Assembly (NCBI RefSeq): GCF_000444875.1
Contig: NC_021985.1
Span: 2,799,535-2,863,534 of the forward strand
DNA from: Streptomyces collinus Tu 365
GTDB lineage: Bacteria; Actinomycetota; Actinomycetes; Streptomycetales; Streptomycetaceae
Direction of reading: 5' to 3'
DNA length: 64,000 bases
In this document: positions 32,400-46,327 of the stretch, one piece after another
Position numbering within the stretch: position 1 is the stretch's first letter
Layout of the letters: the number at the start of each line of letters is the position of its first letter
Made by a program: the position numbers and the translations under genes
Notes under the pieces: generated by a model
Told to the model about the DNA's origin: nothing
Database searches by the model: none
What the model saw: only the letters and a program-made list of their open reading frames with translations

Positions 32400-33077
32400 A
32401 TGACGACACCGACGGCCGGCCCCGAGGGGCGCGGGGTGCGGCTGGTGGCCGTGCTGCTGGTGCTGACGGTGGTCAGCGGCCTGATCGACGCGGTGAGCTA
32501 TCTGGGCCTCGGCCGGGTCTTCACCGCCAACATGACCGGCAACGTGGTGGTCCTCGGGTTCGCCGCCGCCGGGGCGCCCGGCTTCTCGGTCCCGGGCACC
32601 GCCACCTCGCTGGTGTGCTTCCTGCTGGGTGCGGTGGCCGGCGGCCGGGCGGCGGCACGGTACGGGCGGGGCTCGCGCCGCAGCTGGGCGCGGCTGATCC
32701 TCGCGGCGGAGGCGCTGCTGGTCGGGGTGGCGGCGGTGGTGGGCTTCGGCCGGCCGGGCACGACCGGCACCCGGTACGCCCTGATCGCGCTCACCGCCTT
32801 CGCGATGGGCCTGCGCAACGCCACCGTGCGCAGGCTGGGCGTGCCGGACCTGACGACGACGGTGCTGACGATGACCCTGACGGGCCTGGCCGCCGACTCC
32901 CGCCTCGGCGACGGCAGCGGCCGGCGCTCCCCGCGCCGTACGGCGTCGGTGGTCGCGATGGTCGTGGGTGCCGCGCTCGGCGCCTGGCTGGTCCTCCACC
33001 ACGGTCTCGGCGTTCCGCTGCTGGTCGCGGCGGCGGCCGCGGCGGTGCTGGCCGTGGTGGCCTCGGGCCGCGAGTGA
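32400..33077 (+). CDS. DUF1275 (YoaK-type) membrane protein
   Basis: Protein of 225 residues with about six helices. The DUF1275 signatures are SGLIDAVSYLGLGRVFTANMTGNVV near the N-terminus (quoted in parts: SGLIDAVSYLGLG and FTANMTGNVV) and FAMGLRNATVRRLGVPDLTT. Function of the family is unknown, though a transporter role is suspected. ATG 32400 has GGAGG six bases upstream. Convergent with cyp125. Confidence 0.87.
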   Translation: MTTPTAGPEGRGVRLVAVLLVLTVVSGLIDAVSYLGLGRVFTANMTGNVVVLGFAAAGAPGFSVPGTATSLVCFLLGAVAGGRAAARYGRGSRRSWARLILAAEALLVGVAAVVGFGRPGTTGTRYALIALTAFAMGLRNATVRRLGVPDLTTTVLTMTLTGLAADSRLGDGSGRRSPRRTASVVAMVVGAALGAWLVLHHGLGVPLLVAAAAAAVLAVVASGRE

Positions 33078-33126
33078 ACGGTGGCGAGCCCCGGGGGCGC
33101 GGGAACTCGCGGACGCGAAAGCTCGG

Positions 33127-33170
33127 GGGAGGCAGGAACAGGGCATAGGGACGGGTTGTTCCTGCCTCCC
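33127..33170. terminator. Bidirectional hairpin between DUF1275 and cyp125
   Basis: GGGAGGCAGGAACA (33127-33140) and TGTTCCTGCCTCCC (33157-33170) form a perfect 14-bp stem with a 16-base loop, midway between two convergent stops. Confidence 0.8.
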
Positions 33171-33218
33171 TCGGGGTGGGCCGGCGGCGCCGGGAGCCGT
33201 CGGCCCCGTTCAGGGGGA

Positions 33219-34454
33219 TCAGCCCGTGGTGACCCGGAGTTCCTTGACGCCGTTGATCCAGGCGGAGCGCAGCCGGCGCGGTTCGCCGGCCAGGCGCAGG
33301 GACGGCATCGCGTCCGCCAGGGCGTTGAAGATCAGGTCGATCTCCAGGACCGCGAGGGACTTGCCGAGGCAGAAGTGGGGACCACCGCCGCCGAAGCCGA
33401 GGTGCGGGTTGGGGTCGCGGGTGATGTCGAAGGCGTCGGGCGAGGCGAAGACCTCGGGGTCGTGGTTGGCGGAGGCGTAGAACAGGCCCACCCGGTCGCC
33501 CTTCCCGATCCGGGCCCCGCCGAGTTCGGTGTCCTGGGTGGCCGTGCGCTGGAAGGCGTTGACCGGGGTCGCCCAGCGGACTATCTCCTCGGCGGTGGTC
33601 GCCGGCCGCTCGCGCTTGAAGAGGTCCCACTGGGCGGGGTGGGTGAGGAAGGCGTGCATGCCGTGGGTGATGGCGTTGCGGGTGGTCTCGTTGCCCGCCA
33701 CCGCCAGCATGAGCACGAAGAAGCCGAACTCGTCGGAGTTCAGGTTGCCTTCGTCCTCCGCGGCCACGAGGGTCGTGACGATGTCGTGGGCGGGGCATCG
33801 CTTGCGTTCGGCGGCCATGTTCATGGCGTAGGCGATGATCTCGGCGGCGGACTGCGCGCCGACCTCCTCGGTGATCGCGTACTCGGGGTCGTCGTAGGCG
33901 ATCATCCGGTTGGACCAGTCGAAGATCTTCGACCGGTCCTCCTGGGGGACGCCGATCAGTTCGGCGATGGCCTGCAGGGGCAGTTCGCAGGCGACCTCGG
34001 TGACGAAGTCGAAGGGTCCCGAGCGGGCGCGGGCGGCGGTGACGATGCCCTCGGCGCGGGCGCGCAGCCGGTCCTCCAGGGCCCGGACGGAACGCGGCGT
34101 GAAGCCGCGCTGCACGATCTGGCGGACCCGGGTGTGTTCGGGCGGGTCCATGTTCAGCAGGATCAGCCGCTGGGCGTCGATCGCGTCGCGTTCGATGTGC
34201 TCGTTGAAGCGGATGATCGCGGTGTTGAGGGTGGAGGAGAAGAGCTCCGGGTGGGTGGAGACGTACTTGACGTCCGCGTGCCGGGTCACGGCCCAGTAGC
34301 CCTCGTCGGCGAAGCCCGCGAGGCCCTGGGACTGCGGGATCCAGCGGACCGGTTCGGCGCGGCGCAGCTCGGCGAACTCCGGGAGGGGCACGCGGCTTTG
34401 CAGCAGGTCGGGGTCGGTGAAGTCGAACCCGTCGGGCAGCGCGGGACAGTGCAT
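33219..34454 (-). CDS. cyp125: CYP125-family cytochrome P450 (steroid C26/27 monooxygenase)
   Basis: P450 of 411 residues very like mycobacterial CYP125A1. Shared features are the N-terminus CPALPDGFDFTDPDLL, AVTRHADVKYVSTHPELFSS, LNMDPPEHTRVRQIVQRGFT, AVAGNETTRNAITHGMHAF (I helix), EEIVRWATPVNAFQRTA (ExxR region), RDPNPHLGFGGGGPHFCLG with the haem Cys, and LRSAWINGVKEL. CYP125 oxidises the terminal methyl of cholesterol or cholestenone, starting side-chain breakdown. ATG 34454 has GGGAG seven bases upstream. It is divergent from fadA5, with two KstR-like operators between them. The ferredoxin at 17782 could be its redox partner. Confidence 0.92.
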   Translation of the reverse strand: MHCPALPDGFDFTDPDLLQSRVPLPEFAELRRAEPVRWIPQSQGLAGFADEGYWAVTRHADVKYVSTHPELFSSTLNTAIIRFNEHIERDAIDAQRLILLNMDPPEHTRVRQIVQRGFTPRSVRALEDRLRARAEGIVTAARARSGPFDFVTEVACELPLQAIAELIGVPQEDRSKIFDWSNRMIAYDDPEYAITEEVGAQSAAEIIAYAMNMAAERKRCPAHDIVTTLVAAEDEGNLNSDEFGFFVLMLAVAGNETTRNAITHGMHAFLTHPAQWDLFKRERPATTAEEIVRWATPVNAFQRTATQDTELGGARIGKGDRVGLFYASANHDPEVFASPDAFDITRDPNPHLGFGGGGPHFCLGKSLAVLEIDLIFNALADAMPSLRLAGEPRRLRSAWINGVKELRVTTG

Positions 34455-34511
34455 CGGCGGCTCCCGTCGTCCGTTCTGACGGTCCATCAGACATTCGGCT
34501 GCCGTGAAGGT

Positions 34512-34525
34512 AGTAACGGGTTCTA
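34512..34525. promoter_or_regulatory. KstR-like operator on the cyp125 side
   Basis: AGTAACGGGTTCTA matches TnnAACnnGTTnnA at seven of eight fixed positions (first base A instead of T). It lies 58 bases upstream of the cyp125 start. Confidence 0.6.
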
Positions 34526-34565
34526 CAAGTGGCAAGACATGCGTCGGCCCCAATTGCGGGCGTGA

Positions 34566-35894
<1,329 letters not shown>

Positions 35895-35919
35895 GGCCCG
35901 CCCGGACCCCGGCCCGACC

Positions 35920-35948
35920 GCGGCCCCCGGCACCCCGCCGGGGGCCGC
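35920..35948 (+). terminator. Strong hairpin after fadA5
   Basis: GCGGCCCCCGGC and GCCGGGGGCCGC form a perfect 12-bp stem with a five-base loop, 26 bases after the stop. Confidence 0.8.
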
Positions 35949-36194
35949 ACCTCCCCTCGGACGTCCGAAATGTCCGTCTGATGACGCGACAAGGATCACA
36001 GTGGAAGGCCGTTATTCCTGGTCGGAAGGGGGCAGGAGTACCTGCGTACGCACCCTTTAGCTGCGTTATGCATCTAGTCGCGTACGGGACGTAAGGGGCC
36101 CAAGTCGCCCTATCGTCGTTTTTCGGCCCGTCGCACGCCACCGCCGCCGTCCGGGTCGCGCCATGTCCCCGTCGAAAGGTAGGCGAGCCCCGTT
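35949..36194. other. Leader region of the MHS transporter gene
   Basis: A 12-base palindrome TCGGACGTCCGA lies at 35957-35968, with a second GTCCG half nearby. An AT-richer stretch at 36050-36075 (TTTAGCTGCGTTATGCATC) may hold the promoter. No gene is seen. Confidence 0.4.
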
Positions 36195-37568
36195 TTGGCG
36201 ACCGTCACAGCCGTCACCCCCTCCCTGAAGATCCCCAGGGCCCGCAAGACGTCCGACGTCACCGTCACCGACCCCGCGCTCGTCAAGCGCGCCGTGAAGG
36301 CGGCCGCGCTCGGCAACGCGATGGAGTGGTTCGACTTCGGTGTCTACAGCTACATCGCGGTCACCCTGGGCAAGGTCTTCTTCCCCTCGGGCAACCCCAC
36401 CGCGCAGCTGCTCTCCACCTTCGGCGCCTTCGCCGCGGCCTTCCTGGTCCGCCCGCTCGGCGGCATGGTCTTCGGCCCGCTGGGCGACCGCGTGGGACGC
36501 CAGAAGGTCCTCGCCGTCACCATGATCATGATGGCGGCCGGCACCTTCGCGATCGGCCTGATCCCGTCGTACGCGACGATCGGCGTCGGAGCGCCGCTGC
36601 TCCTGCTGGCCGCCCGCCTGGTGCAGGGGTTCTCCACCGGCGGCGAGTACGCGGGCGCCTCGACGTTCATCGCCGAGTACGCACCGGACCGCAGGCGCGG
36701 CTTCTTCGGGAGCTGGCTGGAGTTCGGCACGCTGGCCGGGTACATCGGCGGCGCGGGCCTGGTCACCCTGATGACCGCCCTGCTGTCCACGCACGACCTG
36801 CTCTCCTGGGGCTGGCGGATCCCGTTCCTGATCGCTGGCCCGATGGGCATCATCGGCCTCTACCTGCGGATGCGCCTGGAGGAGACCCCGGCCTTCGCCG
36901 CCGAGGTCGAGAAGGCGGAAGCCGCCCGGCCCAAGGTGCCGCTGCGCGAGATGGTCGCGGGGCAGTGGAAGGCGCTGCTGCTGTGCATGGGCCTGGTGCT
37001 GGTCTTCAACGTCACCGACTACATGCTGCTGTCGTACATGCCCAGCTACCTCACCAGTGAGCTGAAGTACGACGAGACCCACGGGCTGCTGGTCGTGCTC
37101 GCCGTGATGGCGCTGATGATGATCGTCCAGCCGTTCGCCGGCGCCCTGACCGACCGGGTCGGCCGCCGCCCCGTGATCGCCGTGGGCTGCGCGGGCTTCC
37201 TGCTGCTGTCCGTCCCGGCCCTGCTGCTGATCCGCCAGGGCAGCCTGCTGGCCGTCGGGCTCGGCATGGGCGCCCTGGGTCTGCTGCTGGTCTGCTTCAC
37301 CGCCGCCATGCCCGCCGCGCTGCCCGCGCTCTTCCCGACCCGGGTCCGCTACGGCTCCCTGTCGATCGGCTTCAACGTGTCGGTGTCCCTGTTCGGCGGC
37401 ACCACCCCGCTGGTGGTCACCGCGCTGATCGGCGCGACCGGCAACATGATGATGCCCGCGTACTACATGATGGCCGCCGCCGTCGTGGGCGGCTTCGCGG
37501 TCTGGCGGATGACCGAGTCCGCCGGCCGCCCGCTCCCGGGCTCGGCACCGTCGGTCGAACGCAGCTGA
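36195..37568 (+). CDS. MHS-family MFS transporter (ProP/KgtP-like)
   Basis: Twelve-helix symporter of 457 residues in the metabolite:H+ symporter family. Its features are ALGNAMEWFDFGVYSYIAV (family N-terminus), PLGGMVFGPLGDRVGRQKVL, RLVQGFSTGGEYAGASTFIA and the second-half motif GALTDRVGRRPVIAVG. Homologues import osmolytes (proline, betaine) or organic acids. I read the start as TTG 36195 because no in-frame ATG/GTG upstream of MEWFDFG fits; the ribosome-binding site is weak, so the start is uncertain. Long repeat-rich non-coding DNA follows. Confidence 0.88.
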   Translation: MATVTAVTPSLKIPRARKTSDVTVTDPALVKRAVKAAALGNAMEWFDFGVYSYIAVTLGKVFFPSGNPTAQLLSTFGAFAAAFLVRPLGGMVFGPLGDRVGRQKVLAVTMIMMAAGTFAIGLIPSYATIGVGAPLLLLAARLVQGFSTGGEYAGASTFIAEYAPDRRRGFFGSWLEFGTLAGYIGGAGLVTLMTALLSTHDLLSWGWRIPFLIAGPMGIIGLYLRMRLEETPAFAAEVEKAEAARPKVPLREMVAGQWKALLLCMGLVLVFNVTDYMLLSYMPSYLTSELKYDETHGLLVVLAVMALMMIVQPFAGALTDRVGRRPVIAVGCAGFLLLSVPALLLIRQGSLLAVGLGMGALGLLLVCFTAAMPAALPALFPTRVRYGSLSIGFNVSVSLFGGTTPLVVTALIGATGNMMMPAYYMMAAAVVGGFAVWRMTESAGRPLPGSAPSVERS

Positions 37569-38797
37569 GCCCTGCGGGGCTGGGGTCGGGGGGCCGCCTG
37601 GGTCCCGCACCCCGGGGGTAGGCACGGCCGGGGGCCAGGCGCCCCTCCCCGGGGGCCAGGCGCCCATCCCCGGGAGCCAGGCGCGCACCCCGGGGGCCAG
37701 GCGCCCATCCCGGGGGCCAGGCGGTGTCCGGCCCCGTACGCATAGGCCAGGCGGTCTCCGCCCCCGCACCCATAGGCCGGGGGGGTCCACCTCAGGAGCC
37801 ACGCGGCTTCCTCACCCCGGGGAGCCGCGCGGTTTTCGCGCCCCATGAGCCGCGCGGTTCCCCCGCCCTTGGAGCCACGCGGTTTTTCCGCGCTCCAGGG
37901 ACCACGCCCGGCCGCGCTCGCCCGGCCGCGCCCCGGCCCCGCGCGTCCGCGGCGCCCGACGAACACGAACCGTGCCGTGCCGCGCCGCCCACGACACCCC
38001 GGCCCGCCGGCGCCGAGCACAGCACCCCGCCTCGGCCGGTTCTCCGCCACCCCTCGGACAGCACCGAGCCTCGCGATCCGGAGGGGCGCGCAGCCTCCCG
38101 CACCGCCGCCACGCCCGAGCGGCCTCGTCCGGGGCTTTCCCGGCACCGCGCACGTCCGCCGCGCCCGGGACGGCCGCGAAACGCGCCGCACCGCCCCCGG
38201 CAACCCCGCGGCCCGGCAGCACCGCGCACCCGCGATCCCAGAGCCGCACGGCCGCCCTCACACCTGGGCCGCCACGCCCGAGCGGGCTCGTCCGGGGCTT
38301 TCCCGACACCGCGCACGTCCGCCGCGCCCGGGACGGCCGCGAAACGCGCCGCACCGCCCCCGGCACCCCCGCGGCCCGGCAGCACCCGCGCACCCGCGAC
38401 CCCAGAGCCGCACGGCCGCCCCCACACCTGGGCCGCCACGCCCAAGCGAGCTCCTCCGGGGCTTTCCCGACACCCCGGCCCGGCGGCGCCGAGCACCGCG
38501 CCCTGCCTCGGCCGGTTCTCCGGCGCCCCTCGGACGGCACCGAGTCCCACGATCCGAGGGGCCGCGCCCGAGCAGGCTCGTCCGGGGCCTGCCAGCCCGG
38601 GCGCGGAGGTGCGGACGGCCCGTCGAGCGAGCCGGACGTGGGGACACCGGTCCGCCGGCCGCGCCCTCGTGGGACGCTCCCGGCGGCCGCTGCCGACCCC
38701 GCCGACTGTGCCGCTCCTCCGCCGGTCACCCCGTCCGCGCCGCTCGGCTGAGACCATTCATGTGGACGGACGGACACTCGGGAAAGGCAGCAGGCGC
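37569..38797. other. 1.2-kb repeat-rich region without genes
   Basis: All six frames are open for long stretches, but none has start context or family resemblance. Content in order: short repeats of GGGGCCAGGCGCCCATCCC type (37620-37725); variants of GGAGCC(A/G)CGCGG-TTTT(C)CGCG type (37795-37890); then two larger repeat modules up to about 38600. See the separate repeat entry. The O-methyltransferase promoter must lie near 38740-38790. Confidence 0.7.
37992..38580. repeat. Higher-order repeats: 163/164-bp tandem units flanked by a second module
   Basis: Module Y is tandem: unit 1 at 38105-38267, unit 2 at 38268-38431 and a truncated unit 3 at 38432-38475, each starting GCCGCCACGCCC. Module X flanks it: CGACACCCCGGCCCG begins at 37992 and again at 38468 (offset 476), each followed by GCCGAGCAC and CTCGGCCGGTTCTCCG. 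Units are about 90% alike by eye. Confidence 0.8.
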
Positions 38798-39469
38798 ATG
38801 AGCGGTTCGCAGCTCTGGGACGACGTCGACTTCTACTTCAGCAGCCATCTGGCACCGGACGACGAGGCGCTGCAAGCGGCCCTGCGCGACAGCGAGGCCG
38901 CCGGGCTGCCGCACATCGCCGTCACGGCGCCCCAGGGCAAGTTCCTGCAACTGCTCGCGCAGATCCAGGGCGCGCGGAACATCCTGGAGATCGGCACCCT
39001 CGGCGGCTACAGCACGATCTGGCTGGGCCGCGCCCTGCCCGCCGACGGCCGGCTGATCTCCCTGGAGTACAACGCCAAGCACGCGGACGTGGCGACCCGC
39101 AACATCGCCCGCGCGGGCCTGGAGCGGATCGTGGAGGTGCGGGTCGGGCCTGCGCTGGAGTCGCTGCCCAAGCTCGCCGACGAGAACCCCGCCCCCTTCG
39201 ATCTGGTCTTCATCGACGCCGACAAGGCGAACAACCGGCACTACGTGGAGTGGGCGCTGCGGCTCTCCCGCGCGGGCAGCCTCATCGTGCTGGACAACGT
39301 GGTGCGCGGCGGCGGGGTCACCGACGCCGAGAGCTCGGCCCCCGACATCGTCGGCACCCGCGCCGCCATCGACCTGATCGCCTCCCACCCCCGGCTCACC
39401 GGCACCGCGGTCCAGACGGTGGGCAGCAAGGGGTACGACGGCTTCGCGCTGGCCCGGGTGCTGGGCTGA
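38798..39469 (+). CDS. SAM-dependent O-methyltransferase (caffeoyl-CoA OMT-like)
   Basis: Protein of 223 residues matching the cation-dependent small O-methyltransferase family. It has NILEIGTLGGYSTIWL (SAM motif I), LISLEYN, FDLVFIDADKANN (metal-binding Asp pair region) and LIVLDNVVRGG. It would methylate a catechol-like or related hydroxyl; the true substrate is unknown. ATG 38798 follows GGAAAGG. It is separated from the FHA gene by only 12 bases, tail to tail. Confidence 0.9.
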   Translation: MSGSQLWDDVDFYFSSHLAPDDEALQAALRDSEAAGLPHIAVTAPQGKFLQLLAQIQGARNILEIGTLGGYSTIWLGRALPADGRLISLEYNAKHADVATRNIARAGLERIVEVRVGPALESLPKLADENPAPFDLVFIDADKANNRHYVEWALRLSRAGSLIVLDNVVRGGGVTDAESSAPDIVGTRAAIDLIASHPRLTGTAVQTVGSKGYDGFALARVLG

Positions 39470-39481
39470 GCCCGTCCGGGC

Positions 39482-39874
39482 TCACGCCTCGTGGTAGAAG
39501 CCCACGTTGACGCTGCGCGGTCCGGTGCGGTCCTGTACGACGACCTCGCCGGAGCCGCCGCGGGGCAGCTGCACCGCCCCGCCGTAGGCAACGGTCTGCG
39601 CGTACTCCCCGACGATCAGCCGGACTTCGGCGGACGGCTCGGCCTGCGAGCCGCGCAGCCAGGACAACTGCCAGACGCCGTCGGGGCCGCACTGGAACTC
39701 GAGGTGGACCCGGGAGACGAACAGCCAGTCCTCGGGGGTGACGAGCCGGCACACGGCCGCGTCCCGGCCCACCCGCAGCACGGCGCCCGGCTCGCTGGGC
39801 GCGTCGGCCATCGTCATGCCGGCCGTGGCGCCCGCGTCGGCCCCGGAGACGGTGGCCATGGTCAGTTCGAGCAC
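39482..39874 (-). CDS. FHA-domain-like protein
   Basis: Protein of 130 residues. RVGRDAAVCRLV and VSRVHLEFQC give the Gly-Arg and Ser-Arg-x-His signatures of forkhead-associated domains, which bind phosphothreonine peptides. The rest is short beta-rich sequence, so the protein is essentially a single FHA domain. GTG 39874 follows GGGGG by eight bases. Divergent from the DUF1992 gene. A Ser/Thr kinase partner is not present in the window. Confidence 0.75.
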   Translation of the reverse strand: MLELTMATVSGADAGATAGMTMADAPSEPGAVLRVGRDAAVCRLVTPEDWLFVSRVHLEFQCGPDGVWQLSWLRGSQAEPSAEVRLIVGEYAQTVAYGGAVQLPRGGSGEVVVQDRTGPRSVNVGFYHEA

Positions 39875-40019
39875 GTGCGATTCCCCCTGAAGAAGCTGCG
39901 ACGCCACCAGACGTCCCTGTCGCGACGCCGCCGTCGCCGGCATCGTGCGGTGGCCGGTCCGCGGCTCCGCCGCCGCATGATAAAACGCCCGGCCGGGCCG
40001 CGTCCGGCACAATGGGCTC

Positions 40020-40451
40020 ATGACCGAGCGAAAGCCACCCGGTGTCCCGTTCGAGTCGTGGGTCGACAAGCAGATCCGCGACGCACAGGGCCGGGGCGAG
40101 TTCGAGGGGCTGCCGGGCGTGGGCGAGCCGCTGCCCGCGGATCTGTACTCCACGTACGACGAACTGTGGTGGGTCAAGCGGAAGATGGCCCGCGAGGGGC
40201 TCGCGGTGCTGCCGCCCGCGCTGGCCCTGCGCAAGGAGGCCGAGGACGCCCTCGCGGCGGCCTACGCGGCCCCCTCGGAGCGGGCCGTCCGGCAGATCAT
40301 CACCGAGGTCAACGTGAAGATCCGCGACATGATGTTCAAACCGCCGCCGGGACCGCCGCTGGGCAAGAAGCCGTACGACGTCGACGAGGTCGTACAGGAG
40401 TGGCGCAGGCTGCGGGCGGCGGCGAAGGACGCGCGGGTCACGGACGCCTAG
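40020..40451 (+). CDS. DUF1992 (DnaJ homologue subfamily C 28-type) protein
   Basis: Protein of 143 residues. The DUF1992 core is at the N-terminus: FESWVDKQIRDAQGRGEFEG then LPGVGEPL, and WWVKRKMAREGLAVLPPALA. Function unknown; no J domain is present. ATG 40020 has CACAAT as a -10-like box eight bases before it and no Shine-Dalgarno, so it may be leaderless. A 16-bp terminator follows. Confidence 0.87.
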   Translation: MTERKPPGVPFESWVDKQIRDAQGRGEFEGLPGVGEPLPADLYSTYDELWWVKRKMAREGLAVLPPALALRKEAEDALAAAYAAPSERAVRQIITEVNVKIRDMMFKPPPGPPLGKKPYDVDEVVQEWRRLRAAAKDARVTDA

Positions 40452-40459
40452 AGAACGTG

Positions 40460-40495
40460 CGCCCGGGCCCGCCGCTGCGGCGGCGGGCCCGGGCG
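40460..40495. terminator. Perfect 16-bp terminator hairpin
   Basis: CGCCCGGGCCCGCCGC (40460-40475) pairs with GCGGCGGGCCCGGGCG (40480-40495) around a four-base loop. It serves the DUF1992 gene and the convergent gene at 40533. Confidence 0.85.
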
Positions 40496-40532
40496 TCCGG
40501 TGGTGTTCAGGTACGGGTCGACCGTAGGGCGT

Positions 40533-41600
40533 TCACAGGTGCAGCAGGCGTCCGGCCAGCTCCCGGTAGTCCCGCAGGGCCAGCCTGAGCTGCTCGGTGT
40601 CGGCCTCGCGGGCCCGCCCGCCCTCCTCGTCCTGCCAGGACATGCGCAGGGCGCGGCGGCGGCGCGTCACGGCCTCGCCGAAGCGCGCGGCGATCTCCTC
40701 CAGCTCCCGGTCGGCCTCCTCCACGGCGGCCCTGGGCTCGTCCACGAAGCCCGCGGCCGTACGGCGCAGCTCCGATTCCCAGTGCTCCGTCTCCTCGTGC
40801 GGCAGCAGCGGGGTGCTCCCGCCGGTCTCCCGGTCCTCGTCACGGGCCCCGGCGGGTGCGGCCGGCCAGGAGTCCGTGCCCCGGCCGTTCGTCGTCGTCG
40901 CCTCACGGCCGCTCAGCTCACCGGTCGAGGGCGCGCCGAGTCCGTCGTCGGGCATCGGGCCGCCCGAGGCGATGTCCTCCCGGCCGGCTCCGGCGGTGGC
41001 CGGGGTGTGTCCGATGGTGCCGGAGGTGTGTCCGGTGGTGCCGAGGGTGCCTCCGGTGGTGCCGGGGGTGCCCCCGGTGGTGCCCGGGGTACCGTCGCCC
41101 TCGCCCCGCGCCCACGCCCGCGTCTCGCCGCGCGCGTCCCGGGCGCCGGTGGCGGAACCGGCCGCGCCGGTCACGTCGTCGGCGGCCGACCCGTCGTAGC
41201 GGTCGTCCGGCGTCGTGCCCGCACGGCCTTCCCACTCGGCCGCCGTCGTACCCGCTCGGGCCTCGCGGGCGCTGCGGTCGTAGACGGCCTGGCGGTCGTA
41301 CTCGTCGTGGCCGCCGTACCGTTCGTCCGGCGCCGGGCCCTCCTGGCCGTAGCCGTCGTCCCGGCGGCGTGCGGCGCGCGGGGCCTCGCCCGCGGCCGGG
41401 CCGCCCGGGCCCGGTATCGGCTCGTCGGGCCGCCGGTCGGCCGCCACCGGTCCGGGCGACAGCCGCTCGGGCGTCACCGGCTCGCCGGGAAGCCGCTCAC
41501 CGGGCCGTCGCTCGTCGTCAGGTCGCCGTGTCGCACCGGAGACGTCCTCCCCGGCCGGGTACCGCTCGCGGCCCGGCCCGGTCTCCCTGTCCTGGGCCAT
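40533..41600 (-). CDS. Disordered protein with threonine-glycine repeats and a helical C-terminus
   Basis: Protein of 355 residues. The first ~230 are disordered, acidic/basic and rich in Asp, Arg, Gly and Pro, with a run of GTTGG/GTTGH repeats at about 173-205 (TPGTTGGTPGTTGGTLGTTG). The C-terminal ~100 are helical and include AGFVDEPRAAVEEADRELEE, a motif shared with the upstream gene. No known family recognised. ATG 41600 lies three bases after the upstream stop with GGAGAG before it, so the pair is co-transcribed. Confidence 0.7.
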   Translation of the reverse strand: MAQDRETGPGRERYPAGEDVSGATRRPDDERRPGERLPGEPVTPERLSPGPVAADRRPDEPIPGPGGPAAGEAPRAARRRDDGYGQEGPAPDERYGGHDEYDRQAVYDRSAREARAGTTAAEWEGRAGTTPDDRYDGSAADDVTGAAGSATGARDARGETRAWARGEGDGTPGTTGGTPGTTGGTLGTTGHTSGTIGHTPATAGAGREDIASGGPMPDDGLGAPSTGELSGREATTTNGRGTDSWPAAPAGARDEDRETGGSTPLLPHEETEHWESELRRTAAGFVDEPRAAVEEADRELEEIAARFGEAVTRRRRALRMSWQDEEGGRAREADTEQLRLALRDYRELAGRLLHL

Positions 41601-41603
41601 GGA

Positions 41604-42278
41604 TCAGCTCTCCTTCGGGTGGCTCTTGCTGAAGGACCACGCGTGGGGGCGGGTCCCGTCGGTGCCGCCGGAAGCGGCGCCCGCGTGGGCGTGGGTACGG
41701 TCACGGCCGGCCGTCCCGCCGGTGTCGATCAGGTCGTCGAAGAGGGCACGGGCGTCCACCAGGGCCGTCCGCAGCTCCTCGGTCCCCGCGCCGGAGCCGT
41801 CCGCCCCGGTGACCGCACCGTCCCGGGCGACGCGGTGCACCCGGCGGTAGCCGTCGACGTGGTCGGCGTGGTGCACGGACAGCGCGGCGAGCTGCTCCTC
41901 GTAACGTCCGCCGTCCGGGTAGCCGCGGACGCCGGCGACCTCGGCGAGCAGCCGGTCGGCCTCCGCCACCGCCTCCCGCGGCGCGTCCACGAACCGCTCC
42001 TGCACGGCGGTCCAGCGGTCCGCGTACCGCTCGCGCTCGGCGGGCTCCAGCGGGCGTTCCCGCAGCCCGCCGTGGCGTTCGACGCGCTCCGCCAGCTCAC
42101 GTTCGGCGGCTTGGGTGTCCCCGTCGTGCCGGGCGACCGTACGCTCGTACTCGGGCCCGAAGCGCCTCTTGAGGTCCGGCCCGCCGTGTCGGCCGCGGGC
42201 ACGCAGGGTCAGGAGGGCGGCGCCGAGGACCACGACCGCCACGATCACGATGACAGCGATGATCATGCCTGTGGACAT
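41604..42278 (-). CDS. Single-helix membrane protein sharing a motif with the downstream gene
   Basis: Protein of 224 residues. One N-terminal membrane helix (MIIAVIVIVAVVVLGAALLT) anchors a charged helical cytoplasmic part. ERFVDAPREAVAEADRLLAE is the counterpart of the AGFVDEPRAAVEEADRELEE motif next door, and DLKRRFGPEYERTVARHDGD is conserved-looking. The family resembles 'secreted/membrane protein' genes common in Streptomyces; function unknown. ATG 42278 chosen because the helix starts immediately after it. Confidence 0.75.
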   Translation of the reverse strand: MSTGMIIAVIVIVAVVVLGAALLTLRARGRHGGPDLKRRFGPEYERTVARHDGDTQAAERELAERVERHGGLRERPLEPAERERYADRWTAVQERFVDAPREAVAEADRLLAEVAGVRGYPDGGRYEEQLAALSVHHADHVDGYRRVHRVARDGAVTGADGSGAGTEELRTALVDARALFDDLIDTGGTAGRDRTHAHAGAASGGTDGTRPHAWSFSKSHPKES

Positions 42279-42453
42279 GGTTGCCTTCCGGATCGGACCG
42301 GCCCCGCTGGCCGGTTCTCCTCTCGTGTGACCCGGAACACCCCCCGCAAACGGCCGCCGCTCCGCCGGACGGCACGGCGGCCACCGCCCCCAGGCCACCC
42401 GGGCCTTTTAACCCGTTGCGGAGGGTGCGCCCCGGCGACCGAGAATGACCGGC

Positions 42454-46099
<3,646 letters not shown>

Positions 46100-46327
46100 G
46101 GCCCCGGCTGCCGCCCGGCCCCGGGGCGTGACGGCGACGCCCCGTCGTCCGCCCGGAGGGCGAGCCCCGCGGCGTCGGCCGCTCGGTCCCGACCCGCGGG
46201 CGGAGTCCCTCGTACCGGCCGCACTCGGGGCCCGGCCCCGGTGCGGCGGGAGTGCGTGCCGGGCGTCGGGGGGAGGCGAGAGCACAGGGACCCGGCCCAG
46301 GACCGCCGGAACACACAGCGGAGCGGC

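Noticed and set aside
37724..38800. Several overlapping frames in the repeat-rich region
   Set aside because: All six frames are open because the sequence lacks A/T-rich stop codons. None has Shine-Dalgarno, codon bias or known domains.
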